Notes under the pieces: model-generated
The model's database searches: none
The model's input: only the letters and a program-made list of their open reading frames with translations
Told to the model about the DNA's origin: nothing
Assembly: GCA_014523595.1 (NCBI GenBank)
Contig: JAATVN010000134.1
Coordinates: 1 to 5,721, forward strand
Reading direction: 5' to 3'
Origin: Nitrososphaerales archaeon TH5888
GTDB taxonomy: Archaea > Thermoproteota > Nitrososphaeria > Nitrososphaerales > Nitrososphaeraceae
Length of the DNA: 5,721 nt
Made by a program: the position numbers and the translations under genes
Part shown: positions 1-5,153 of the stretch, piece after piece
Numbering within the stretch: the first letter of the stretch is position 1
Layout of the letters: every line of letters starts with the position of its first letter

Positions 1-2
1 AT

Positions 3-326
3 GGAATAATTTTGGATGAATTTTACATATATTATCCCCAAGTAGAAACAATAAATCATACATGGATCGATTTCTCTAAGGAAATTAAGAATAATAATGT
101 ACAAGCAATGATTTTTACCAGCCCATCGGCAGTTCGCTATTTTTTTTCCATAATGCAAAAATTACTTCCGAATTTTAAGGGATACGTTGAAAACATCGAG
201 GCTTTGATAAGTATTGGCCCTAATACAACAAAAGAGCTTCATCTAAGAGATATATTTCCAATTGAATCTAAAGAACATACCATTAAAGGCACCCTGCAAT
301 TGGCAAAAAGAATTTTTTCCAAGTAA
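3..326 (+). CDS. hemD: Uroporphyrinogen-III synthase, C-terminal part (5' end outside window)
   Basis: This enzyme closes linear hydroxymethylbilane into uroporphyrinogen III, inverting ring D, in the cytoplasmic pathway to siroheme, heme and cobalamin. The reading frame is open to the window edge, so the gene starts upstream; the TTG at 12 is an internal leucine, not a start. About 107 residues are visible, against roughly 240-260 for the whole family. They cover the end of one of the two Rossmann-like domains. Recognisable parts are the strand and turn FTSPSAVRYF (bases 114-143), where the family has F(T/S)S..AV..F, then IGPNTTKEL (213-239), matching the family's IG..T...L, and a final segment ending HTIKGTLQLAKRI, equivalent to the usual 'YTIEGLVEAI' ending. 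It ends with TAA, 85 bases before radA, and an oligo-T run follows. Assignment rests on these motifs; the N-terminal domain cannot be checked here. Confidence 0.85.
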   Translation, partial: GIILDEFYIYYPQVETINHTWIDFSKEIKNNNVQAMIFTSPSAVRYFFSIMQKLLPNFKGYVENIEALISIGPNTTKELHLRDIFPIESKEHTIKGTLQLAKRIFSK

Positions 327-338
327 CAATGCATGGTC

Positions 339-345
339 TTTTTTT
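339..345 (+). terminator. Oligo-T run after hemD, probable archaeal terminator
   Basis: Seven consecutive T residues lie 13 bases after the hemD stop codon and before radA. Archaeal RNA polymerase commonly terminates at U-rich runs without needing a hairpin, so this would end the hemD transcript. A second T6 run lies at 313-318 just inside the gene end. No stem is evident upstream. The call is inference from position and composition. Confidence 0.4.
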
Positions 346-411
346 GAATATACCCACTAACAACAAGGTTTATTCAAACGAAGTTACTAGATACTACCTG
401 ATAAACACAAG

Positions 412-1389
412 TTGTCCGAAAACGGTAGCGAAGGCGTATTTGACATTGACACATTAAAGGACATAGGTCCGGCAACCAAAACCTCTTTGAGGGAAGCTGG
501 TTTTAGATCCATCAAGGATCTAGTTATTCGAGGTCCTATGGATATTGCAGAGGCTACCGGAATAGCAATAGAGAAATGTATACTACTCTGCAACAGGGCA
601 AGAGAAATATTAGAAGACATTGGTGTTTTTGATAAGCCGTTTATTACGGCAACTCAAATTTATGAAAAGAGGAAATTAGATTATCGTATTGCCACGGGTT
701 CAAAAAATCTAGATGAGTTGTTGGGCGGTGGAATAGAAACAAGGGCAATTACTGAACTATATGGTGAATATGGTACAGGAAAGACTCAAATTTGTCATAC
801 TCTCTGCGTCACAGTTCAACAAAATGACGCTGAAGGTAATCTATCCAGAGCGCTCTATGTTGACACTGAAAATACATTTAGACCGGAAAGAATTGCAGCC
901 ATTGCATCTGCAAGGAAATTTGATCCCAATAAAACTCTTGAAAATGTCATCGTTGCAAAAGCATACAATAGCTCTCACCAAGAAGTAATTATTCAGGAAT
1001 CTCCGAATATTATCAATTTACACAATATTAGAATCATGATTGTTGATTCCATAGTATCACACTATAGGGCAGAGTTTCTTGGCAGATCCTTCTTGTCAGA
1101 AAGACAACAAAGAATTAACAGATTGTTACACATCCTGTTGAGAATTGCTGAAACCTGCAAAATAGCAGTGGTAATAACGAATCAGATACAGTCTTCACCA
1201 GATGCGATATTTGGTGATCCTAACAAAGCCACGGGTGGCAACGTAATGGCCCATACTAGTACATATCGACTCTACCTAAAGAAAGCTGGTAAAAATAGAA
1301 TCGCCAGAATGGTCGACAGTCCGTATCATTCAGAAAGAGAGATACTATTTGCACTAAATAACCAAGGTATTGGAGATCCGCAAAAATAG
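412..1389 (+). CDS. radA: DNA repair and recombination protein RadA
   Basis: RadA is the archaeal RecA/Rad51 recombinase. It polymerises on single-stranded DNA and uses ATP to drive homology search and strand exchange. The 325 residues match normal family length. A helix-hairpin-helix N-terminal domain spans about residues 10-72 (IDTLKDIGPATKTSLREAGF). The linker polymerisation motif FxxA is FITA at 77-80. Walker A is GEYGTGKT at 118-125, the catalytic Glu lies in DTENTFRPERI (E153), and Walker B is IMIVD ending at D212. Loop 1 includes the LSERQQRINR region (228-237), and loop 2 covers about 260-280. GGNVMAHTSTYRLYL contains H281, equivalent to the conserved loop-2 His of Rad51/RadA. No intein interrupts the ATPase core. 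The TTG start is the only ATG/GTG/TTG between the in-frame stop at 388-390 and the conserved N-terminal domain. No Shine-Dalgarno site or well-placed TATA box was found; a weak TTTATT (369-374) lies about 43 bases upstream. It appears monocistronic. Confidence 0.97.
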   Translation: MSENGSEGVFDIDTLKDIGPATKTSLREAGFRSIKDLVIRGPMDIAEATGIAIEKCILLCNRAREILEDIGVFDKPFITATQIYEKRKLDYRIATGSKNLDELLGGGIETRAITELYGEYGTGKTQICHTLCVTVQQNDAEGNLSRALYVDTENTFRPERIAAIASARKFDPNKTLENVIVAKAYNSSHQEVIIQESPNIINLHNIRIMIVDSIVSHYRAEFLGRSFLSERQQRINRLLHILLRIAETCKIAVVITNQIQSSPDAIFGDPNKATGGNVMAHTSTYRLYLKKAGKNRIARMVDSPYHSEREILFALNNQGIGDPQK

Positions 1390-1390
1390 T

Positions 1391-1411
1391 TGTTCATAAG
1401 AATCATGAACA
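1391..1411. repeat. 7-bp inverted repeat directly after radA
   Basis: TGTTCAT (1391-1397) and ATGAACA (1405-1411) are perfect reverse complements separated by seven bases, starting two bases after the radA stop. It could be a 3' hairpin on the radA transcript or a binding site for a dimeric regulator. No T-run follows, so a terminator role is not supported. Stems of this size arise by chance a few times in a window of this length, so only its position makes it notable. Confidence 0.35.
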
Positions 1412-1434
1412 TTGAGGGGTTTCACAAGTTCACC

Positions 1435-1454
1435 GGTATTCAAAATACAATACC
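1435..1454. repeat. 6-bp inverted repeat upstream of rpl21e promoter
   Basis: GGTATT (1435-1440) pairs with AATACC (1449-1454) across eight bases. The inner GTATT/AATAC (1436-1440 and 1444-1448) can form an alternative tighter hairpin. It lies about 20 bases upstream of the TATA box of the ribosomal operon, a position where an archaeal activator or repressor could bind. Statistically weak; recorded because it fills an otherwise featureless spacer. Confidence 0.3.
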
Positions 1455-1472
1455 AACAAGATTGCCAGTTAA

Positions 1473-1480
1473 TATTAAAT
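1473..1480 (+). promoter_or_regulatory. TATA box of the rpl21e-rpoF-DUF655-ksgA operon
   Basis: TATTAAAT, within the AT-rich stretch AATATTAAATTAT, begins 32 bases before the rpl21e ATG. Archaeal TATA boxes are centred about 26-27 bases before the transcription start, which puts the start within a few bases of the ATG. The operon mRNA would therefore be leaderless or nearly so, in keeping with the lack of a Shine-Dalgarno site before this ATG. It is the only good TATA-like element in the 115-base spacer. Confidence 0.6.
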
Positions 1481-1504
1481 TATGGAGCATTATGATAATC
1501 CAGC

Positions 1505-1786
1505 ATGCCAAAATCTCACGGTATCAGAAGGAAATCTCGTCATATTATGACTAAGGGGAATATGTCAAGGGGGCTTTCACATTTACTTATCAATTATTCA
1601 ATCGGTGACAAAGTTGTGGTTATAATAGACCCTCGAGAGCATACAACAACCCCACATCGAAGATTCCAGGGAAGGGTTGGGTATATCAAGGAAATTGGGA
1701 GAAGAACTGCAAAGGTTGGGATACTTCTCGGTGATAAACAAAAGTTCTTGCAAACAAAGTTTAATCACATCCGTCCAATAAAATAG
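1505..1786 (+). CDS. rpl21e: Large ribosomal subunit protein eL21 (L21e)
   Basis: This is a structural protein of the archaeal/eukaryotic 50S/60S ribosomal subunit; it binds rRNA and has no bacterial counterpart. The 93 residues are strongly basic and match family length. The family signature is clear: N-terminus MPKSHGIRRKSRHIMTK, the central IGDKVVVIIDP (33-43), PHRRFQGRVGYI (50-61), and the end HIRPIK. Several family members have GMPHRRFHG where this one has TTPHRRFQG. It is the only gene in the window starting with ATG. It heads an operon, with rpoF 13 bases downstream, and has its own TATA box spaced for a leaderless transcript. Confidence 0.96.
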   Translation: MPKSHGIRRKSRHIMTKGNMSRGLSHLLINYSIGDKVVVIIDPREHTTTPHRRFQGRVGYIKEIGRRTAKVGILLGDKQKFLQTKFNHIRPIK

Positions 1787-1787
1787 A

Positions 1788-1791
1788 AGGT
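1788..1791 (+). promoter_or_regulatory. Short Shine-Dalgarno-like AGGT before rpoF
   Basis: AGGT, just after the rpl21e stop, lies eight bases before the TTG of rpoF. It is complementary to the CACCTCC-type 3' end of archaeal 16S rRNA. Genes inside archaeal operons typically use such sites while the first gene is leaderless. It supports the TTG at 1800 over the ATG at 1824. Confidence 0.4.
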
Positions 1792-1799
1792 ATTACCTA

Positions 1800-2132
1800 T
1801 TGACAAAAATAACAAAAAAAGAGATGATAGCACTTCCTGATGTAAAAGAAATACTGGAAGCCAAGAAAGTAGACGAAATGGATCAAATTCAGAGATGGAC
1901 CTATGATTATGTAAATAAGTTTTCAAAAATAAGCAGAAAACAGGCGCAAAAACTCGTAAGTGAATTAGTAACTCAATGTGGTCTTACTGAAGAAGAGGCA
2001 GTAGAAGTGGTGAATATATTACCCTCTTCTTTGGAGGAAATAAGGGCTTTCACATTTGGTTGGAAGAAATTAATACTGACATCAACTTCAGAAAGCATAT
2101 TACAAAAAATAACGGCAGTACATGAAACTTAA
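1800..2132 (+). CDS. rpoF: DNA-directed RNA polymerase subunit F (Rpb4)
   Basis: RpoF is the archaeal homologue of eukaryotic Rpb4. With RpoE (Rpb7) it forms the stalk of RNA polymerase, which binds emerging RNA and helps open-complex formation, elongation and termination. The 110 residues fit the family. Seen features are VKEILEAKK (15-23), the central tyrosine/phenylalanine helix YDYVNKFSKI (35-44) and the diagnostic NILPSSLEEIRAF (72-84), corresponding to the family's 'ILP.t.dElra'. The fold is expected to be all helical, of HRDC type. An in-frame ATG at 1824 (codon 9) would remove only eight poorly conserved residues. I kept TTG because an AGGT lies at a suitable distance before it and spacing to rpl21e is operon-like. 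The rpl21e-rpoF pairing is a well-known archaeal arrangement and supports the call. Confidence 0.92.
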   Translation: MTKITKKEMIALPDVKEILEAKKVDEMDQIQRWTYDYVNKFSKISRKQAQKLVSELVTQCGLTEEEAVEVVNILPSSLEEIRAFTFGWKKLILTSTSESILQKITAVHET

Positions 2133-2160
2133 AAAGTCCGCAGTATATAATTGCAAGTAA

Positions 2161-2769
2161 TTGGATTCTAGTAGTCATAATAACTTTCATAATAGATATA
2201 CCAGTCATGATTATAATCTTCATAGTCATAAGTTTGAAGAATATGCGTATGTTCTAGATTTTTCTCTTAGAGGTAAATCCCTAACAATAAGGGGGAGAGA
2301 AGGAATAATTATTCAGGCGATAGGCGAAAATCGTTTGACATTATTAGAATTGCTTGGGATTCAAAACGGTAATTTTGACATCGGTGAAAGAGTGTATATT
2401 GGAAAAGAAGGAAGAAACAAGATAATTAGTGTTCTTGGAAAGTTGCAATATGATTCAATATCGCAATCTGCAAAGAATGAATTACCTTCTATTGTAGAAA
2501 AGGTAGTGCTGGCAAACGAGGAACGATTTGTGTCATATATTAATACAGCTCAGCCAATAACTCCAAGAATTCATTCGTTAGAATTGATACCAGGAATAGG
2601 AAAAACGTATATGATGAGCATAATCAATGATAGAGAAAATAAAAAATTTACTTCTTTCTCAGACATCCAATCAAGAATTGGACTAAAAGATATCTATAAA
2701 CTTGTAGCAAAAAGGATAGTTGAGGAGATAACTAAAGAGACTAGGATGACATTATTCGTTGGAAGATGA
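2161..2769 (+). CDS. DUF655 family protein (OB-fold plus helix-hairpin-helix), function unknown
   Basis: This belongs to the archaeal DUF655 family (COG1491), often described as a predicted nucleic-acid-binding protein; no biochemical function is established that I know of. The family core begins at residue 26 with EEYAYVLDF, followed by QAIGENRLTLLELLGI (52-67) and GERVYIGKEGRNKI (75-88), consistent with a small beta-barrel RNA-binding domain. The region VLANEERFVSYINTAQPIT (116-134) follows. A helix-hairpin-helix LELIPGIGKTYM (140-151) and FTSFSDIQSRIGL (163-175) suggest DNA or RNA contact. Ahead of the core is an unusual His/Ser/Asn-rich leader of about 25 residues. TTG at 2161 directly follows an in-frame TAA and is the only conventional start before the core. 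The last 11 bases overlap ksgA, implying translational coupling. The position between rpoF and ksgA hints at a role in ribosome biogenesis or transcription; that is inference. Confidence 0.93.
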   Translation: MDSSSHNNFHNRYTSHDYNLHSHKFEEYAYVLDFSLRGKSLTIRGREGIIIQAIGENRLTLLELLGIQNGNFDIGERVYIGKEGRNKIISVLGKLQYDSISQSAKNELPSIVEKVVLANEERFVSYINTAQPITPRIHSLELIPGIGKTYMMSIINDRENKKFTSFSDIQSRIGLKDIYKLVAKRIVEEITKETRMTLFVGR

Positions 2770-3487
2770 CAAGAGGACCTATCTTGGTCAGCATTTTCTA
2801 ATAGATTTTAATGCGATTACAAAAATAATAGAGTCGTGCAGTGTTGGAAAGAAAGATGTAGTATTAGAATTTGGTACTGGATATGGTTATTTAACTAAGG
2901 AGATCGCAGAGCTTGCTGGAAGGGTATACACTTATGAAATAGACAAGGAATTGTATTCTAAAGCAAAGAGTTATCTAGTGAACAATACGAATGTTATGAT
3001 ATTCAATCAGGATTTCTTTGAACAGGATCATTTTGAATTTGATTATTTCTTATCAAACATTCCGTATGCTAGATCCAAAGAGATAATGAAATGGTTATCA
3101 TTACATGAATTTGGTGAGGCAGTGATAATGGTACAAAAAGAGTTTTTTGAAAAACTCACTGCGTCTCCAGGTAATGCAGATTATTCTGTTGTATCAGTTT
3201 TTTCTCAATATTGTTTTGATATTGATCCTCTATTTGATGTAGACAAAAACTCCTTCTTGCCACCTCCAAAGATAGAATCCAAGGTAATAAGGTTAAAGAG
3301 AAGGAGAAATAAAATGAACAAAGAAATTATTGCGGGGCTAGAATTTCTTTTTAGTTACAGAAACAAGAACGCAGCCTCATTGTTAAACACTAAACTGTAT
3401 CAAAATAAAAAAATCGATCAATTAAATGTTGAAACCCTGGTAAAAATTTGCAATGAATTAATTGAAAGTAAACAATTTAGAAAATAA
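2759..3487 (+). CDS. ksgA: 16S rRNA (adenine-N6,N6-)-dimethyltransferase KsgA/Dim1
   Basis: KsgA/Dim1 uses S-adenosylmethionine to dimethylate two adjacent adenines in the terminal helix of small-subunit rRNA, a late checkpoint of ribosome assembly. The 242 residues are somewhat shorter than bacterial KsgA (about 270), as expected for archaea. Motifs seen: LGQHFL (9-14); SAM motif I LEFGTGYGYLT (36-46); acidic E60 at the end of strand 2, for the ribose; D85 in NQDFF, for the adenine; catalytic motif IV NIPY (100-103); VQKEFFEKL (125-133) followed by SPGNADYSVVSVFSQ; FLPPPKIESKVIRL (166-179); and a C-terminal helical domain containing FLFSYRNK. The TTG at 2759 lies inside the end of the DUF655 gene. 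It is the only ATG/GTG/TTG candidate before the GQHFL motif, since nearby ATGs at 2746 and 2766 are out of frame. Overlap points to coupled translation. Confidence 0.95.
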   Translation: MEDDKRTYLGQHFLIDFNAITKIIESCSVGKKDVVLEFGTGYGYLTKEIAELAGRVYTYEIDKELYSKAKSYLVNNTNVMIFNQDFFEQDHFEFDYFLSNIPYARSKEIMKWLSLHEFGEAVIMVQKEFFEKLTASPGNADYSVVSVFSQYCFDIDPLFDVDKNSFLPPPKIESKVIRLKRRRNKMNKEIIAGLEFLFSYRNKNAASLLNTKLYQNKKIDQLNVETLVKICNELIESKQFRK

Positions 3488-3508
3488 CCAATTTGAAAAG
3501 TTGTACAA

Positions 3509-3516
3509 TTATAAAT
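3509..3516 (+). promoter_or_regulatory. TATA box in front of the mtq2-like methyltransferase gene
   Basis: TTATAAAT lies in the 33-base gap after ksgA. With the usual archaeal spacing, transcription would begin near 3538-3540. That is downstream of the GTG at 3521 but exactly at the in-frame TTG at 3539. It suggests the methyltransferase has its own leaderless transcript in addition to, or instead of, read-through from the ksgA operon. Confidence 0.45.
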
Positions 3517-3520
3517 TTGC

Positions 3521-4057
3521 GTGTGTATTTCATCTCTATTGTATTTACCATCAGATGATAGCATTTTCCTGTCCAATATAGTTAACGACTATCATGGTCA
3601 GCTGGCATTGGAAATAGGGACCAGTAGTGGAACCATTTTTAGAGAATTGTCAAAGAATTTTAGTATTGTAATAGGAACTGATATTGATTTCAATTCTTTA
3701 AAACATTCATTAATGATGTCGAAAAACGATAGATTGATTTGCTGTGACGCTGCTACGGCATTACATAACGTAAAATTTGATTTGATTGTATCAAATCCGC
3801 CTTATCTTCCAAATGCCAAGAATCATACTGATAAAACTGTTGATGGTGGACCTACAGGTGTTGAAGTTTTAATTCATTTTCTAACAAGCGTGATTGATAA
3901 ATTGAATAACAATGGTAAAATCCTCATACTGGTATCAAGCCTATCAGATAAGGGAAAATTAGAACGATTTACATCCAAAAATAATCTCATAAAGAAGCAA
4001 ATAGCCCAAAAAGATCTATTTTACGAAACCTTACAAATTATTGAATTAAGTAAATGA
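3521..4057 (+). CDS. HemK/Mtq2-type protein-(glutamine-N5) methyltransferase
   Basis: This class I SAM-dependent methyltransferase is of the archaeal/eukaryotic Mtq2 (HemK2) type. By family knowledge it methylates the glutamine of the GGQ motif of release factor aRF1, acting with the small zinc protein Trm112. The 178 residues fit the compact Mtq2 form, without the separate N-terminal domain of bacterial PrmC. Seen are YLPSDDSIFL (8-17), the counterpart of YEPAEDTFLL; SAM motif I LEIGTSSG (30-37), where the family usually has GTGSG; GTDID (52-56); the substrate-glutamine motif NPPY (92-95) followed by LP; DGGPTGVEVL (108-117); GKILILVSS (132-140); and the closing DLFYETLQIIEL. Only seven residues precede Y8, fewer than usual. 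The start is uncertain: GTG 3521 is the longest option, but TTG 3539 (codon 7) fits the TATA box better. It ends in an AT-rich repeat, converging on the dehydrogenase gene. Confidence 0.88.
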   Translation: MCISSLLYLPSDDSIFLSNIVNDYHGQLALEIGTSSGTIFRELSKNFSIVIGTDIDFNSLKHSLMMSKNDRLICCDAATALHNVKFDLIVSNPPYLPNAKNHTDKTVDGGPTGVEVLIHFLTSVIDKLNNNGKILILVSSLSDKGKLERFTSKNNLIKKQIAQKDLFYETLQIIELSK

Positions 4058-4078
4058 ATAAATGAATAAATAAATGAA
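4051..4078. repeat. Short TAAATGAA tandem repeat at a convergent gene junction
   Basis: The octamer TAAATGAA occurs at 4051-4058, 4059-4066 and 4071-4078, with a partial TAAA between the last two. The first copy contains the TGA stop of the methyltransferase gene; the rest fills the 44-base junction with the convergent dehydrogenase gene. Likely origin is replication slippage. No hairpin or oligo-T run that would mark a terminator for either gene is visible in the junction. Confidence 0.6.
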
Positions 4079-4101
4079 TTAATACTTGATCAGTTACTGT
4101 G

Positions 4102-5121
4102 TTACCTTAAATGTGTCTTTGATCTTTTTGCAATTTCATTGGCCATCTTGCTTAATGATGCTGAACCACCCAGGTCATATGTAAGACAATTTCCTTCGTT
4201 TATTGTTTCTTCAGTTGCTGCAAAAATTGCGTTACAAATCTCATTTTCTCCGAGATATTTAGCCATTAAAGCACCCGATAAGATAGTCGCTACTGGATTA
4301 ACTTTATCAGAACCTGCATATTTTGGTGCGCTTCCATGTGCTGGCTCAAACATTGCGTAGTTATCACCATAGTTTCCGGAATAGACATTTCCAATAGATC
4401 CTACATGCCCTGATGCGCATTCAGAGACAATGTCCATGAACAAGTTTGTACTCAACAAAATACTCTTGTTAAACCGTTCTGGATTTTTTACCAATTGTTG
4501 TGTCATGTTATCAATATAATATTCCTCTACAGAAATTTCATTGAATTCCGATTGAATATTTTGGACAGCTGTCCAAAATATTCCGTCAGTTTCTTTTAAG
4601 ATGTTCCTCTTTGTAATAACATAAATTTTCTTAAATTTCATTTCAGTTGCTACCTTAAATCCATGCCTTACTACGTTTTCACAACTTTTCCTAGTTATCT
4701 TTCTTACAGCTATTGCAGCATCATTACCTATCTTGAATTCTATTCCCGAATAGAGTCCTTCAGTTGCCTCCCTGATACAAATGAAATCCAGTTGATTTGA
4801 AGAATTTTTGTAAGTCTTAATCGGACGAACATTAGCGTAGAGATTGAACCTTTGCCTAATGCTTACTGCCACGCTTCTAGGAGCATTAGGAGTTGGAATA
4901 GTTGTTGTGGGACCCTTGAAACAGGCGTCAGAGTCTTCCAAGAGCTTCCATACTTCGTCAGAAATATAAGAATTGCCACCGCTTTTTGTCCACCACTCCG
5001 ATCCTGCTTCACAAGGAATTAATTTAATTTTCGAATTACATTCCTGTAGAACATGAACCATTGCATTAACAAGTTCGGGTCCTGTTCCATCACCCTTTAT
5101 GATAACAGCAGATTTACTCAA
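4102..5121 (-). CDS. Isocitrate/isopropylmalate dehydrogenase family protein, probably NADP-dependent isocitrate dehydrogenase
   Basis: The family oxidatively decarboxylates 2R,3S-hydroxyacids with NAD(P). Isocitrate to 2-oxoglutarate is the likeliest reaction here, feeding the cytoplasmic citric acid cycle. The 339 residues are normal length. Seen: GDGTGPE (10-16); RSVAVSIRQ (82-90) and YANVRP (95-100), with substrate arginines R89, R99 and R118; REATEGLYSGIE (118-128), with Y124; ITKRNILK (169-176), with K171; metal ligands D204, D230 and E234; and HGSAPKYAGSDKVNP (262-276). K267/Y268 match E. coli Icd K344/Y345 and Y315 matches Y391, favouring NADP, but the R395 position is G319. Deviations: A85 where Icd has N115, M229 for Gly before the metal Asp, and Glu instead of Asp at 234. 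Homoisocitrate or isopropylmalate activity cannot be excluded. TTG at 5121 is forced by an in-frame stop at 5127-5125. A TATA box fits a leaderless transcript. A perfect 30-bp palindrome lies inside. Confidence 0.9.
   Translation of the reverse strand: MSKSAVIIKGDGTGPELVNAMVHVLQECNSKIKLIPCEAGSEWWTKSGGNSYISDEVWKLLEDSDACFKGPTTTIPTPNAPRSVAVSIRQRFNLYANVRPIKTYKNSSNQLDFICIREATEGLYSGIEFKIGNDAAIAVRKITRKSCENVVRHGFKVATEMKFKKIYVITKRNILKETDGIFWTAVQNIQSEFNEISVEEYYIDNMTQQLVKNPERFNKSILLSTNLFMDIVSECASGHVGSIGNVYSGNYGDNYAMFEPAHGSAPKYAGSDKVNPVATILSGALMAKYLGENEICNAIFAATEETINEGNCLTYDLGGSASLSKMANEIAKRSKTHLR
4554..4583. repeat. Perfect 30-bp palindrome within the dehydrogenase coding sequence
   Basis: The arm GAATATTTTGGACAG (4554-4568) is followed directly by its exact reverse complement CTGTCCAAAATATTC (4569-4583), with no spacer; symmetry breaks at 4553/4584. 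It falls in codons 180-190 of the dehydrogenase, encoding the IFWTAVQNI segment after the TDG motif. The frame is intact and the encoded helix looks normal. It could extrude as a cruciform, form an mRNA hairpin, bind a dimeric protein, or be the relic of a template-switch mutation. Confidence 0.95.
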
Positions 5122-5144
5122 TCCTTATCAAAAATGATACTGTC

Positions 5145-5152
5145 TATTTATA
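5145..5152 (-). promoter_or_regulatory. TATA box of the dehydrogenase gene
   Basis: On the minus strand TATAAATA reads from 5152 to 5145, its centre about 27 bases upstream of the TTG at 5121. This places the transcription start at or within a base or two of the start codon, so the mRNA should be leaderless; no convincing Shine-Dalgarno site is needed. The box lies right behind the stop codon of the membrane protein gene, in a 32-base gap, so the two minus-strand genes are probably transcribed separately. Confidence 0.65.
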
Positions 5153-5153
5153 T

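Noticed and set aside
12..326. TTG at 12 as the start of a short independent gene.
   Set aside because: The frame is open upstream to the window edge and the product matches only the C-terminal part of HemD, so this is a truncated view of a longer gene.
504..522. 7-bp inverted repeat TAGATCC/GGATCTA with a five-base loop in radA.
   Set aside because: Stems of this size are expected by chance in a window this long, and it lies within the conserved HhH coding region.
387..620. Minus-strand open frame of 77 codons opposite the start of radA.
   Set aside because: Shadow of the radA coding sequence; the translation resembles no family and lacks start signals.
761..988. Plus-strand open frame of 75 codons inside radA.
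   Set aside because: Out-of-frame shadow across the Walker A region of an unquestionable gene.
1405..1554. A 49-codon ATG reading frame spanning the radA-rpl21e spacer and the first 50 bases of rpl21e in another frame.
   Set aside because: It overlaps a certain ribosomal protein gene and its promoter, has no recognisable motif, and has no ribosome site; length is compatible with chance in AT-rich DNA.
2144..2151. TATATAAT as a promoter for the DUF655 gene.
   Set aside because: It begins only 17 bases before the TTG, so transcription would start inside the reading frame, after the only usable start codon; operon read-through explains expression.
4139..4360. Plus-strand open frame of 73 codons opposite the C-terminal part of the dehydrogenase.
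   Set aside because: Antisense shadow of the conserved HGSAPKYAG region.
4209..4770. TTCAGTTGC occurring three times across the dehydrogenase gene.
   Set aside because: Each copy encodes Ala-Thr-Glu with the same codons (residues 119-121, 158-160, 302-304); codon bias explains it and the spacing is irregular.
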